A stretch of 54,235 nt of DNA from contig CAZPHH010000025.1 in assembly GCA_964586145.1 (NCBI GenBank), forward strand, positions 1 through 54,235, in the 5' to 3' direction. This DNA comes from JAFGJQ01 sp964586145. GTDB lineage: Bacteria; Planctomycetota; Phycisphaerae; UBA1845. Positions within the stretch are counted from its first letter, which is position 1. Each line of letters opens with the position of its first letter. Below, piece after piece: positions 24,952-33,745 of the stretch. Under the pieces are notes generated by a model. The model was not told the DNA's origin and searched no databases. It saw only the letters and a list, made by a program, of their open reading frames with translations. A program made the position numbers and the translations under genes.

Positions 24952-26970
24952 TTATACGCCCCCGGTGACCCTTTGCGATGCCGCCGCCCGTCCACGTCCG
25001 GGGCTGCGACCGACACGCACGCGGTCCGACTTCCCTCCGCTCTTACGAACCGGCCTCCCTGCCGGATCACCAGGTTTCGCCCTTTTCGCCACTCTTCCCA
25101 TCTTCGCATTTCGGGCCGCCCGTGTGGTGATTTGACGACGGGTGACGGGCACCGGAATGCTCTGCTGACCGGACAGGAACGCGCCGGTGACGGAATTCGG
25201 GCAACGCATGATCGACCCAACATCGCCCTGCGCGACGACCTCGCCGCCTCGCACCCCCGGGCCGGGCCCGAAATCCACGATTTCATCCGCGCAGCGCATG
25301 GTTTCCTCGTCGTGCTCCACGACGATGACCGTGTTGCCCATGTCGCGAAGCCGTTCCAGCGAATCGAGTAACCGCCGGTTGTCGCGTGCGTGCAGGCCCA
25401 CGCTGGGCTCGTCCAGCACGTACAGCACGCCAACCAGGCCGGAACCGATCTGGCCGGCCAGCCGGATGCGCTGCGACTCGCCCCCGGAGAGGGTCGGCGC
25501 GGTGCGGTCGAGGGTGAGATATCCCAGGCCGACGTTCTGAAGAAACGCCAGCCGGCCGCGGATCTCCTTCACAACCTCCTCTGCGATCACCTGTTGTGTC
25601 GGCGTCAGTTCGAGGCGAGCGATACATTCACAAGCCGCATCGATGGACAGAGCCGAGAACTCGGCGATGCTCAGACCCCCGACCCGGACGGCCAGCGCCT
25701 GGCGATTCAGACGCCGGCCGGTGCAATCCGGGCAACCGGTCTGCGTCATGTATTTCTCGTAGAAGGCACGAACCAGCGGCGAACGGGCCTTTTTGTGCTT
25801 CTCGCGCAGCTCGGCGATCACCCCGGCAAACGTGCCGCCGTGCCGCCAGACCCCGCCCGACGTTCGCCACTCGAACGTGAGGTGGGCATCCCCCGTGCCG
25901 TACAGCAGGGCCTGCTTTGCCTTGTCCGGCAGGTCGCACCACGGCGTTTTCAGATCGAACCCGACGTACCGCGCAACCCCCTCGTAGATGTGCCGCCGCC
26001 ATCGGCCGATCCGCGTGCGCATCGGTTCGATCGCCAGCCCGAGAAACGATCGCCTGGGCCGTGGCGCCAGGCGCTGCGGGTCGAAGTCGAAACGGGTCCC
26101 CATTCCGTCACAGGTCAGGCACATCCCCGCCGGCGAATTGAAGCTGAACATCTGCGGCGACGGTGGGGCAAAGCTGATTCCGCAGGCCGTGCAGGCATAC
26201 TGCGAAGACAGCAGCAGCTCGCCCTCGCGTGATCGGCGGTCCAATGTTCCCTCGGCACGCGCCAGAATCAGCGTTTCGCCCCCGACGCGCAGGGCCGTCT
26301 CCACCGATTCCACCACGCGAGACCGAGCGGCCGGTCCCACGGTGATCCGATCCACCACGACCTCGATGTCGTGCCGGATGTTCCGCTTGAGCTGCAATTC
26401 GTCACTCAGGGCAACCACCTGCCCATCCACCCGGGCGCGGGCAAACCCCTGCCGCCGCAAGTCGTCAAACAGGTCGCGGAATTCCCCCTTCTGCCCGCGC
26501 ACAACCGGGGCCAGGATGATCACCTTCGCACCATCGCCCTGGCCCACAATGCGCTCGGCGATCTGCTCACGCGTTTGGGCGGAGATGGGCCGGTCGCAGT
26601 CCGGGCAGTGCTGCGTGCCGACGCGGGCGTAGAGCACGCGAAGAAAGTCATGCACCTGCGTGATGGTGCCGACCGTGCTGCGCGGGTTCCAGCCGCTCGT
26701 CTTCTGCTGGATCGAGATGGACGGGCTCAGGCCGGTGACCAGGTCCACGTCCGGCTTGGCCAGTTGGCCCATGAACTGCCTCGCGTACGAGGACAGCGAT
26801 TCAATGTACCGCCGCTGCCCCTCGGCATACAGCGTGTCAAATGCAAGACTGCTCTTGCCGCTGCCGGACACGCCGGTGAAGCAGATGAGCCGGTTCCGGG
26901 GCAGGGTAAGCGAGACGCTCTTGAGATTGTGCTCACGCGCCCCTCTGATGGTGATCGAACTGGGTTCCAT
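24952..26970 (-). CDS. UvrA-type excinuclease subunit lacking the second ATPase half
   Basis: 672 residues against about 940 for UvrA. The first half is complete: Walker A GVSGSGKSS (33-41), the CPDCDRP pair, the UvrB-interaction region, the CTAC...CLTC zinc finger, signature LSGGESQRIRLAGQIGSGL, Walker B VLYVLDEPS and VVEHDEETM. After FLSGQQSIPVP the sequence turns into a 60-residue Arg/Lys/Gly-rich tail and stops; no second Walker A appears in any frame downstream, where another gene starts at 24916. UvrA needs both sites for damage recognition, so this is either a degraded copy with the true uvrA elsewhere or a specialised half-protein. Start ATG 26970. Confidence 0.75.
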   Translation of the reverse strand: MEPSSITIRGAREHNLKSVSLTLPRNRLICFTGVSGSGKSSLAFDTLYAEGQRRYIESLSSYARQFMGQLAKPDVDLVTGLSPSISIQQKTSGWNPRSTVGTITQVHDFLRVLYARVGTQHCPDCDRPISAQTREQIAERIVGQGDGAKVIILAPVVRGQKGEFRDLFDDLRRQGFARARVDGQVVALSDELQLKRNIRHDIEVVVDRITVGPAARSRVVESVETALRVGGETLILARAEGTLDRRSREGELLLSSQYACTACGISFAPPSPQMFSFNSPAGMCLTCDGMGTRFDFDPQRLAPRPRRSFLGLAIEPMRTRIGRWRRHIYEGVARYVGFDLKTPWCDLPDKAKQALLYGTGDAHLTFEWRTSGGVWRHGGTFAGVIAELREKHKKARSPLVRAFYEKYMTQTGCPDCTGRRLNRQALAVRVGGLSIAEFSALSIDAACECIARLELTPTQQVIAEEVVKEIRGRLAFLQNVGLGYLTLDRTAPTLSGGESQRIRLAGQIGSGLVGVLYVLDEPSVGLHARDNRRLLDSLERLRDMGNTVIVVEHDEETMRCADEIVDFGPGPGVRGGEVVAQGDVGSIMRCPNSVTGAFLSGQQSIPVPVTRRQITTRAARNAKMGRVAKRAKPGDPAGRPVRKSGGKSDRVRVGRSPGRGRAAASQRVTGGV

Positions 26971-27008
26971 AAGCCGTGATCAGGACCCCAAACCCGGAGA
27001 CCCGACGC

Positions 27009-27743
27009 TCAGTCCGCGCCGGCGGCCGCGGCGGGTGCAGATGTCTGGGCGGGCGTCCGGACAGCCAGATGACGCTGGCCAGCGACGAAACCGACGTTCA
27101 ACACCCTCCAGTACCCGCTTTCATTCACGAGCGTCACCTGAGCCACCGCCGCCGCATTCTCAGCGCCGCCGGGATCCGCCACTTCCACAAGCACGTGCTT
27201 CTCGGCGGAGGCGTCTTCCGCAAGCTTCCTCCCATCGCGCAGAACCATGGCCCGCTCCGCCTCCGGCCACTCGAAGTCAAAGCTGTCCACGTAGTGGGCA
27301 AACGTCGGGGCCCACGATTGCACAGCGCCGTAGACCGTCTCGTCACGGTCGGCCTTGTACCCCGGCCGGTTTCGCCGATGCAGGTCCTCGTAGCGGGCAA
27401 AAATCGAGTCCGGAGCGCACAGGTCCAGTTGCCGCCGCAGTGCTTCTTCGTGAGCCTGGGCCGAGGTCGCCCGAACGTCATCGCGAATCACCTTCAACAG
27501 GGCGTGCGCCACCCGCTTCGGAGACGCGGACCGGTCCAGCACGACGTCTCCGTCCGTGACCGTCCGGACGGTGACGTGGGGGACCTCCCGCCCGGCCAAC
27601 CGGGCGTCCTTCCGGCAGCCGGCTCCACCGACTGCAACAGCCACCGCCATCGCCGCCAGGATGCCCGGAGCGGCCCCCCAGCCACCCACGCGGACACCGG
27701 CCGTCCCGAGCCTTTCCACTCTCCGATCGCCGATCCATCGCAT
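27009..27743 (-). CDS. Predicted lipoprotein, function unknown
   Basis: 244 residues from ATG 27743 (GGAG 8 bases upstream). Signal helix GILAAMAVAVAVGGAGC gives a lipobox ending at a Cys near residue 43, so it is a lipid-anchored protein. The body is soluble and alpha/beta, with a C-terminal segment NESGYWRVLNVGF of the type found in NTF2-like or DUF4878-like domains. The longer frame to 28394 is the reverse complement of the HIT gene and is not used. It is divergent from the HIT gene, 156 bases apart. Confidence 0.65.
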   Translation of the reverse strand: MRWIGDRRVERLGTAGVRVGGWGAAPGILAAMAVAVAVGGAGCRKDARLAGREVPHVTVRTVTDGDVVLDRSASPKRVAHALLKVIRDDVRATSAQAHEEALRRQLDLCAPDSIFARYEDLHRRNRPGYKADRDETVYGAVQSWAPTFAHYVDSFDFEWPEAERAMVLRDGRKLAEDASAEKHVLVEVADPGGAENAAAVAQVTLVNESGYWRVLNVGFVAGQRHLAVRTPAQTSAPAAAAGAD

Positions 27744-27899
27744 GGTCACGTCTCCGCCGTTGTTCGGCCCGACCCGCCGGTCAGGCGTCTCCAACCGTTG
27801 CCGGCAACAGTCTACCGGCCAGCCGCGACGCTGAAAAGCCGCGCGTTGAGATCGCGTGCGACCGGCGGTACACTCGGCCTTGTCGGCGGAATGCGAACC

Positions 27900-28439
27900 A
27901 TGGCAGGATTTCAAAGCAATCTGTGGGCCCCGTGGCGGATGGAGTACATCCGGTCCCTTCAGGATGAGGCCGGCACGCACGGCTGCTTCTTCTGTGCGTA
28001 CTGGGCCGACCCCGCCCAGGACGAGACGCACCTCGTCGTATGGCGCGATCAGCACTGCTTTGTGGTGATGAACCGCTTCCCGTACACCAGCGGCCACCTG
28101 CTGATCGCGACCTCCGCCCACGAGGGCGACCCGCTGCAACTGACGGACGAGCAGAACGCGAGCCTGACGCGGACGACCTGGCAGGCCGTCGCCCTGCTGC
28201 GGCGAACCTTGCAGCCGGAGGGATGCAACGTCGGCTCGAACCTCGGGCTCTGCGCCGGGGCGGGCGTGCCGGACCACTACCATTGCCACGTCGTGCCCCG
28301 GTGGGCGGGCGACACGAATTACATGTCGGTGCTGGGCGGCGTCCGCGTCATTCCGGAGGGTCTCAACGCGCTGTACGCCCAGCTTGTTCAGCACGCGGTG
28401 GAGATGGGCCTACGCGACCGCCCCGCCGCTTCCCGGTGA
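27900..28439 (+). CDS. HIT-domain nucleotide phosphorylase/hydrolase (Ap4A-type)
   Basis: 179-residue HIT protein. The catalytic triad motif HYHCHVVPRW matches H-x-H-x-H-x2-P, preceded by GLCAGAGVPDHYH, and GCFFC near residue 30 suggests a zinc-binding Cys pair. Bacterial proteins of this length and with the WAGDTNYMSV motif act on dinucleoside polyphosphates (AP4A phosphorylase-like). The ATG 27900 follows GGCGGA by 9 bases. It is joined to dgt by a 3-base gap in one transcript. Confidence 0.85.
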   Translation: MAGFQSNLWAPWRMEYIRSLQDEAGTHGCFFCAYWADPAQDETHLVVWRDQHCFVVMNRFPYTSGHLLIATSAHEGDPLQLTDEQNASLTRTTWQAVALLRRTLQPEGCNVGSNLGLCAGAGVPDHYHCHVVPRWAGDTNYMSVLGGVRVIPEGLNALYAQLVQHAVEMGLRDRPAASR

Positions 28440-28442
28440 CCC

Positions 28443-29603
28443 ATGCCCGATGCCGCGCAACGAAAGATGGCCTCGTATGCAGCCCGGTCCGCGGACTCTC
28501 GCGGCCGGGTCCATTCGGAACCGCCCGACCCGATCCGCGACGCGTTCGGACTGGACCGGCACCGCGTGCTCTCGTGTGCCGCGTTCCGCCGGCTGGAATA
28601 CAAGACACAGGTCTTCGTCACCTTTGAGGACGACCACTTCCGCACCCGGCTGACCCACACGCTGGAAGTGGCCGAGATCGCCCGCCGACTCGCCATCGCG
28701 CTGGAGGTCAACCCCACCCTGGCTGAGGTCATCTCCCTCACCCACGACCTGGGGCACCCTCCCTTCGGCCACGCCGGGGAAATGGCCCTGCGCGACCTCA
28801 TGCACGACCACGGCGGCTTCGAGCACAATCGTCAGTCCCTGCGGATCGTGGATTACCTGGAGCACCCGTACCCGGCATTTCGCGGGCTGAACCTGACGTT
28901 CGAAGTGCGTGAGGGAATCGCCAAGCACGAAACCCGCTACGACAGCCCGAACGCGAACGACACCGCGTACCCCTCCGCCACGGAGTTCTTCGCATCGGGC
29001 CCGTGGCCTACGGTGGAGGGCCAGATCGCCTGCCTGGCCGACGAACTTGCGTACGACGGCCACGATCTGGAAGACGCGATCGGAGCCGAGCTGATCACCG
29101 AGGCGGGTTTGCAGGCGGTGACGCTCTGGCAAATGGCCGCCGAACCCGTGCGGGCCGCACACCCCGACCTCCCCCTGCCGGCCATTCGTCGCCCCATTCT
29201 GGACGCCCTGCTGAACACGCTGCTGGCGGACGTGATCGCCGAATCGCAGCGCCGCCTTGCGGCAGCCCGGCCGGAGACGCCGGAGGCCGTCCGGCAGGCC
29301 GCGAACCCGCTGGTCGCGTTCTCCGATGCGATGAACTCGAAGGCCCGAGAGCTGGAGTCTTTCCTGCTGGAGCGGGTCTATCGTCACGCCCGGCTGGTGC
29401 GGATGGACACCAAGGCCAGGCGGTTCATCGAGCGGCTGTTCGCCGCCTACGCCGCCGACCCGCGAATGCTGCCGGACCGGTATTACCGTCGCGTCGACGA
29501 ACAAGGCGTCCACCGCGTCGTGTGCGACTACATCGCCGGCATGACCGACCGCTTCTGCCAGGACGACTACAAACGCCTCTTCGAGCCGTTCGAACGCGTG
29601 TAG
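28443..29603 (+). CDS. dgt: dGTPase-like HD phosphohydrolase
   Basis: 386-residue HD-superfamily protein of the deoxyguanosinetriphosphate triphosphohydrolase-like group. Metal ligands: H in RTRLTHTLEV, the HD pair in LTHDLGHPPFGHAG, and Asp in ACLADELAYDGHDLED. It also shows RVLSCAAFRRLEYKTQVF at the N-terminus and the VREGIAKHETRY segment after the HD core. It splits dNTPs into deoxynucleosides and triphosphate and controls the dNTP pool. Follows the HIT gene by 3 bases. Confidence 0.9.
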   Translation: MPDAAQRKMASYAARSADSRGRVHSEPPDPIRDAFGLDRHRVLSCAAFRRLEYKTQVFVTFEDDHFRTRLTHTLEVAEIARRLAIALEVNPTLAEVISLTHDLGHPPFGHAGEMALRDLMHDHGGFEHNRQSLRIVDYLEHPYPAFRGLNLTFEVREGIAKHETRYDSPNANDTAYPSATEFFASGPWPTVEGQIACLADELAYDGHDLEDAIGAELITEAGLQAVTLWQMAAEPVRAAHPDLPLPAIRRPILDALLNTLLADVIAESQRRLAAARPETPEAVRQAANPLVAFSDAMNSKARELESFLLERVYRHARLVRMDTKARRFIERLFAAYAADPRMLPDRYYRRVDEQGVHRVVCDYIAGMTDRFCQDDYKRLFEPFERV

Positions 29604-30016
29604 TCCGGCCCTTTGCGGTGTCCCGATGTCATTGAGGGAACGGGGCGGACTTCTCGAACGTGTCCGTCCGGTCGGACGGAGGCCGAGGCAGAACGCTGGG
29701 TGTAAGAGCGGGCCGCTCTCTCATCGGTTCTTGATTTGCGCGGAACGGACAACTAGACTCCCGCCCAACCGGCTCCGCATGCCCGTCATGCCGAGCGCGC
29801 GGTGTTCTGAAGGGTTGGCGAAATCAGCATCCTGCGGATCCGGCCGGATTGGCGCACCCCGTTCCCATCCGCCTCGCCTTCCGGAGGGGAGGCGTGACGG
29901 CCCTGGCCAAAACGATCCCGGCCGCGAGCCCTCGATCGAGTGCCCGCATCGGAGGCCGGCGTAGCCCTGCCGCTCCTCCGTGATTGTCGCCAGGGTCCTG
30001 AGGCGGATGCACGCTT
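29604..30016. other. 413-base intergenic region before glpT
   Basis: No gene with RBS and family likeness. Contains the promoter at 29731-29759 and a GC-rich hairpin at about 29872-29898. The distance from the promoter to the glpT start is about 255 bases, so the transcript has a long leader or contains an unrecognised small RNA. Confidence 0.4.
29731..29759 (+). promoter_or_regulatory. sigma-70-type promoter upstream of glpT
   Basis: TTGATT (29731-29736), a 17-base spacer, TAGACT (29754-29759). Placed between dgt and glpT; it could drive glpT through a roughly 250-base leader. Confidence 0.45.
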
Positions 30017-31462
30017 ATGATCTTCTCAGCCTGTCGTCGTTTCTTCGGTCCTGCACCGCACATGCCCCGTCTCCCGGACCCCGACATCCGGCGGCAATAC
30101 CCGCGCTACCGCCGGCGGATCATGGAAGCGACGTTCATCGGCTACGCGATGTTCTACCTGGTCCGCAACAACCTCTCGCCGGTCGCCAAGGAGATGCAGG
30201 CGGCCCTTGCATACGACAAGGACATGATCGGCACGATCCTGGCGGTCACCGCGCTAAGCTACGGACTGGGCAAGTTCGTGATGGGCGCCTTGTCCGACCG
30301 GAGCAATCCGCGCGTGTTCATGGCCTGCGGACTCCTGCTCACCGCCGTCTGCAATTTCCTCTTTGGCGGGGTCACGCAGTACTGGTTGCACCTGACACTC
30401 TGGACGCTCAACGGCTTCGTGCAGGGGATGGGCTGGCCGCCCTGCGGCCGGAGCATGGGGCACTGGTACAGCGAGAAGGAGCGGGGCCTGACCTTCAGCA
30501 TCTGGAACACGTCCCACAACATCGGCGGGGGGATCGCCGGCTACCTGGCCGCGTGGGCGGCCCAACACAGCCAATCCGTGGCCACGGATGCCGCCGCCTG
30601 GGCGGCCGGGCACGGATGGGACCGGGTCGCGAGCGCGGGCACGTGGGTGGCGTCGCACTGGAGCGGGTGGCATTCCGCGTTCTTCTTTCCCGGGATTCTG
30701 GCGACGATCGGCGCCGCCTATCTGTTCTGGCGGCTGCGCGACACGCCTCAGTCCGTCGGCCTTCCGCCGATTGAAGAGTACAAGAATGACTTCACGGAAG
30801 CACAACGGCAACACGGCCTGCAGGAGCGTGAGCTGTCCTTTCGGGAGCTGCTGATCGACTACACGCTCAGCAACAAGTACGTCTGGCTGCTGGCCTTCGC
30901 GAATTTCTTCGCCTACATCGCGCGGTACTGCATGTTGGACTGGGGCCCGACGTACTTCCGGGAAGTCAAGGACGCCACGCTGGTCAAAGGCGGGATCGTC
31001 GTGCTCGTCACCGAGTTCGGGGGCATCCCGTCAACGATTCTGTTCGGGTGGTTCTCCGACCTGCTGGGCGGGCGCCGCGGGGTGGTCTCCGTGCTGTGCA
31101 TGGCGCCGATTCTGGCGGCGTTCGTGGTCATCTGGCTGACACCGGCGGGATACTTCGGGCTGGACCTCGCGATGCTGGCGATCATCGGGTTCTGCATTTA
31201 CCCGGTCATCAATCTCATTGTCATCCAGGCCCTGGACCTGACGTCCAAGAAGGCCATCGGAACGGCCGCCGGCTTCATCGGGCTTTTCGGCTACCTGGGC
31301 CGGGCGGCCCAGGGCAAAGGCTTCGGCTGGATCCTGCAACACCTGGAACCCGCCCTTGGCACGTCGCACGCATGGTCCGTCGTCATCGCGATCATCCTGG
31401 CATGCACCCTGGCGGGCATCATCCTGCTGGCCTTCACCTGGCGTTTGAAACCCAAGGCATAG
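30017..31462 (+). CDS. glpT: Glycerol-3-phosphate:phosphate antiporter, GlpT-like
   Basis: 481-residue MFS transporter of the organophosphate:phosphate antiporter family. Aligns with E. coli GlpT through the N-terminus PAPHMPRLP, FYLVRNNLS (transport Arg), FQGMGWPPCGRSMGHWYS (here FVQGMGWPPCGR), DTPQSVGLPPIEEYKND, YIARYCMLDWGPTYFREV (second Arg) and the closing GFIGLFGYLG. Both substrate-binding arginines are present. An extra loop of about 30 residues lies between helices 5 and 6. RBS GAGGCGG upstream of the ATG at 30017. Imports glycerol-3-phosphate or related hexose phosphates in exchange for phosphate. Confidence 0.88.
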   Translation: MIFSACRRFFGPAPHMPRLPDPDIRRQYPRYRRRIMEATFIGYAMFYLVRNNLSPVAKEMQAALAYDKDMIGTILAVTALSYGLGKFVMGALSDRSNPRVFMACGLLLTAVCNFLFGGVTQYWLHLTLWTLNGFVQGMGWPPCGRSMGHWYSEKERGLTFSIWNTSHNIGGGIAGYLAAWAAQHSQSVATDAAAWAAGHGWDRVASAGTWVASHWSGWHSAFFFPGILATIGAAYLFWRLRDTPQSVGLPPIEEYKNDFTEAQRQHGLQERELSFRELLIDYTLSNKYVWLLAFANFFAYIARYCMLDWGPTYFREVKDATLVKGGIVVLVTEFGGIPSTILFGWFSDLLGGRRGVVSVLCMAPILAAFVVIWLTPAGYFGLDLAMLAIIGFCIYPVINLIVIQALDLTSKKAIGTAAGFIGLFGYLGRAAQGKGFGWILQHLEPALGTSHAWSVVIAIILACTLAGIILLAFTWRLKPKA

Positions 31463-31695
31463 GCCGGCCGGCCAGCGAGAGCATGGACCGAGCCAAACTG
31501 CGTAGTGGGGAAGTGGCTCCACAGCAGCATCGTTCCGTTCCGTGGGCCGGCCGATGCATCAACCGGTTCCGGCCGGCGGCGGGCCGGGTGAATCGCCGTC
31601 GTTCGCGAAGGCATCCGGATTGCCGAGATCGACGCTCCGGCGCGCGCGCCGCTTCGCCTGCAGAAGCCGACGGGTCGGCGTGGCGGGATCACCCG

Positions 31696-31881
31696 GTGCG
31701 CCGTCTGCGTCCACGCCGCCGGGCCCATGTTGTACGCAAAATCCACCACGTACGGCGTGGCCGTCCCGGCGAAGGTGTGCGTCTCCGAATCCAGCCGCCC
31801 CATGCCATCGTAGCCCAGGTCCACCTGCACCAGGCTGTTGCTCGTCTGCGTCAGCCGCCCGGACTTGTCGTACGCAAACAT
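31696..31881 (-). pseudogene. RHS repeat fragment
   Basis: About 62 codons of RHS/YD repeat sequence (FAYDKSGRLTQTSNS, QVDLGYDGMGRLDSETHTF). No upstream start with RBS and the similarity ends near 31696, where the frame passes into unrelated Arg/Pro-rich sequence. A remnant of an RHS wall-associated or polymorphic toxin gene. Confidence 0.65.
31703..31783. repeat. 81-bp RHS-derived direct repeat, copy 1
   Basis: Matches 32649-32729 with two mismatches, 946 bases apart in the same direction. Both encode the peptide AAWTQT and DFAYNMG of RHS YD repeats on the minus strand, so they come from a common RHS gene or from gene conversion. Confidence 0.85.
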
Positions 31882-32290
31882 GCCCTCCTGCCCTTACGTT
31901 CTTCCTTCATCGCACACGGAAGCCTCAGAAGCAGGTCATCCCCGCCCCACCCTCCCGTCAGGGCCGTAGGCCCGCCCGCGATCAGCCCGCCGTTTCAACG
32001 GCGGGTCCGCGCCGCCTCTCCCCAACCCCCCGGTCCTGTAGGGACCGGATGAATCTCTGCCCTCCCCCCAGGCCCGTTCACGGGCCTTCCATCTCCGCCT
32101 TCCCTCAGCCTCGAAGAGGCGCAAGGGTGTAGTCCCGGCGCGCCGGGACGTGAGCCACTGGAAACTCGCGCCCCAGACGAATGGAGCCCCAACGGGGCGA
32201 CACTCTGTGGCATTCCCGATTTGTCGCGTCTCCATCAAACCCCGGCCGCGCGGGAAAACCACTGCCAACCCCCACCTTGCCTCGCCTCCA
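31882..32290. other. Cluster of GC hairpins between RHS pieces
   Basis: No gene. It contains a series of perfect palindromes: CCCGCCGTTTCAACGGCGGG (31986-32005), GGCCCGTTCACGGGCC (32071-32086) and GTCCCGGCGCGCCGGGAC (32132-32149). They resemble, in construction, the REP elements near 12800-14300 but have a different core. Confidence 0.55.
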
Positions 32291-32731
32291 TCACTGGTGT
32301 GCCGTCGTGCATGCGTGCCGCAGCCGGTCCCGGTTGTCGTACTCGTAGAACTCGCTGCGGGTGGAGTTGACCAGGTCCTCCTTGTACACCCGGTTGCCCA
32401 CCGCGTCGTAGCCGTAGCCCAGCTCGCGGATCGGGTTCCCGGAGACGGCGTGCTTCAGGTGGGTCAGCCGCCCGTTGTCGTCATACTCGAACAGGCTCGC
32501 GATGCCGTTGCCCAGCGCCGCGCCCGTCCGCCGGTCGGCCAGGTCGTACGACCAGTCCGCCCCGATGCTCGCCCCGCCGTTCACGCCGCCGATCCGGAAC
32601 CGCTTGTCGTAGCTCCGCGTCACCGACCGGCCACCCGGATACGTCGTCGTCTGCGTCCAGGCCGCCGGGCCCATGTTGTACGCAAAATCCACCACGTACG
32701 GCGTAGCCGTCCCGGCGAAGGTGTGCGTCAT
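32291..32731 (-). pseudogene. RHS YD-repeat fragment
   Basis: About 146 codons of clear RHS repeats (GRSVTRSYDKRFRI, YDLADRRTGAALGNG, LFEYDDNGRL, LGYGYDAVGNRVYKEDL). There is no signal peptide or core domain, and the ORF begins inside a repeat. It is an N- and C-terminally truncated RHS segment. It lies directly after the TPR gene (22 bases) and shares the 81-base block with the fragment at 31703. Confidence 0.7.
32649..32729. repeat. 81-bp RHS-derived direct repeat, copy 2
   Basis: Second copy of 31703-31783, two mismatches; see that entry. The break in similarity just beyond 32729 marks a recombination point with the sequence before the TPR gene. Confidence 0.85.
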
Positions 32732-32752
32732 GTGGACCCCGCCCGCCCGTTT

Positions 32753-33745
32753 CTACTTCTCTTCTTCTGCCTCGTTCCTGCCTCCGAACAGCTCGCGCGA
32801 CTTCTTCTCGCGGATGTGCTCCGGATACAAATCCAGCGCTCGTTTCAACCAGCGCCCACCGTCCTCCATTGCGCCCCCGGTGCGCATCAAGAAGTATCCC
32901 AGGTCCCAACACGCGGTCGGGTCATCCGGGTCAAGCTCAACGGCCTTGCGGTATTGCTGCTCGGCCTCATCCAGCCTGCCTTGCTCCCAAAGCAAATCAC
33001 CGTACCAGTATCGTGCCCATGCGGCACCAGGGGCCAACTCGCAGGCATGACGATACTCGGCTTCCGCCTTGGCATGCTCGCCCTGCTGACAGTAAAGGGA
33101 TCCAAGGTAGATCGCCGTCCATGGGTTTGAGCGGTCCAGTTCAGCGGATCGAAGGAGAAGTCTCTCTGCCGTGTCCCGCTCCGCCTTCATAAGATACTGG
33201 TACCCCAACTCACGATGGGCAGCAGCGTTCTCCGGGTAATCGCGAACGGCCCGTTCCAGAAGCCGCGACGCCGCCAGGTCATCTCCGCGAAGGTGCATCG
33301 CGATGGCCAGATTCACGATGACTTCATCGTTATTCGGATCAAGCTCCAGGGATCGTCGGTAGGCCTCTATCGCATCATCATCACGGCCCAGATTACGCAG
33401 GATCACACCCAGAAGTGAGTATCTCGGCCCACTGGGCTTGAGGGCGATGCTCTTCAACGCCGCCTGCTCGGCTTCAGTGAGTCGCCGCAGGTCAACCAGG
33501 CAGAAAGCCAACTGCGAGAATGCGACCGCGCACTCCGGATCCAACTCGGCAGCCTTCGCGAACGCCTCAACTGCCAATTCCTGTTGTCCGAGATCGTCGT
33601 ACGCTTCGCCCGCGAGCAGCCACAGAATCGGCATTGCCGGGTGCCCCGCCATCGCGGGCTGCAGCAGTTCAAGCGCCGAACAGGGAGCACCCTGATCAAG
33701 GGCTGCTCGTGCCTTCGCTACGATCTCCTCAGGAATCACGGACAT
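32753..33745 (-). CDS. TPR-repeat protein, likely RHS immunity protein
   Basis: 330 residues made of about eight tetratricopeptide repeats (AFAKAAELDPECAVAFSQL, AYRRSLELDPNNDEVIVNL, QYRKAVELDPDDPTACWDL). No signal peptide, so cytoplasmic. The ATG at 33745 lies inside the last ten bases of the RHS toxin gene, the arrangement of toxin and immunity genes that are co-expressed. TPR proteins also serve as general adaptors, so the immunity role is an inference from context. Followed by the RHS fragment at 32291-32731. Confidence 0.7.
   Translation of the reverse strand: MSVIPEEIVAKARAALDQGAPCSALELLQPAMAGHPAMPILWLLAGEAYDDLGQQELAVEAFAKAAELDPECAVAFSQLAFCLVDLRRLTEAEQAALKSIALKPSGPRYSLLGVILRNLGRDDDAIEAYRRSLELDPNNDEVIVNLAIAMHLRGDDLAASRLLERAVRDYPENAAAHRELGYQYLMKAERDTAERLLLRSAELDRSNPWTAIYLGSLYCQQGEHAKAEAEYRHACELAPGAAWARYWYGDLLWEQGRLDEAEQQYRKAVELDPDDPTACWDLGYFLMRTGGAMEDGGRWLKRALDLYPEHIREKKSRELFGGRNEAEEEK

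Noticed and set aside
24762..25433. Second half of UvrA in another frame
   Set aside because: No Walker A or signature is readable in this or other frames near 24952.
27744..28394. Extension of the lipoprotein frame to 28394
   Set aside because: The upstream 217 codons are the complement of the HIT gene; the lipobox and RBS support the start at 27743.
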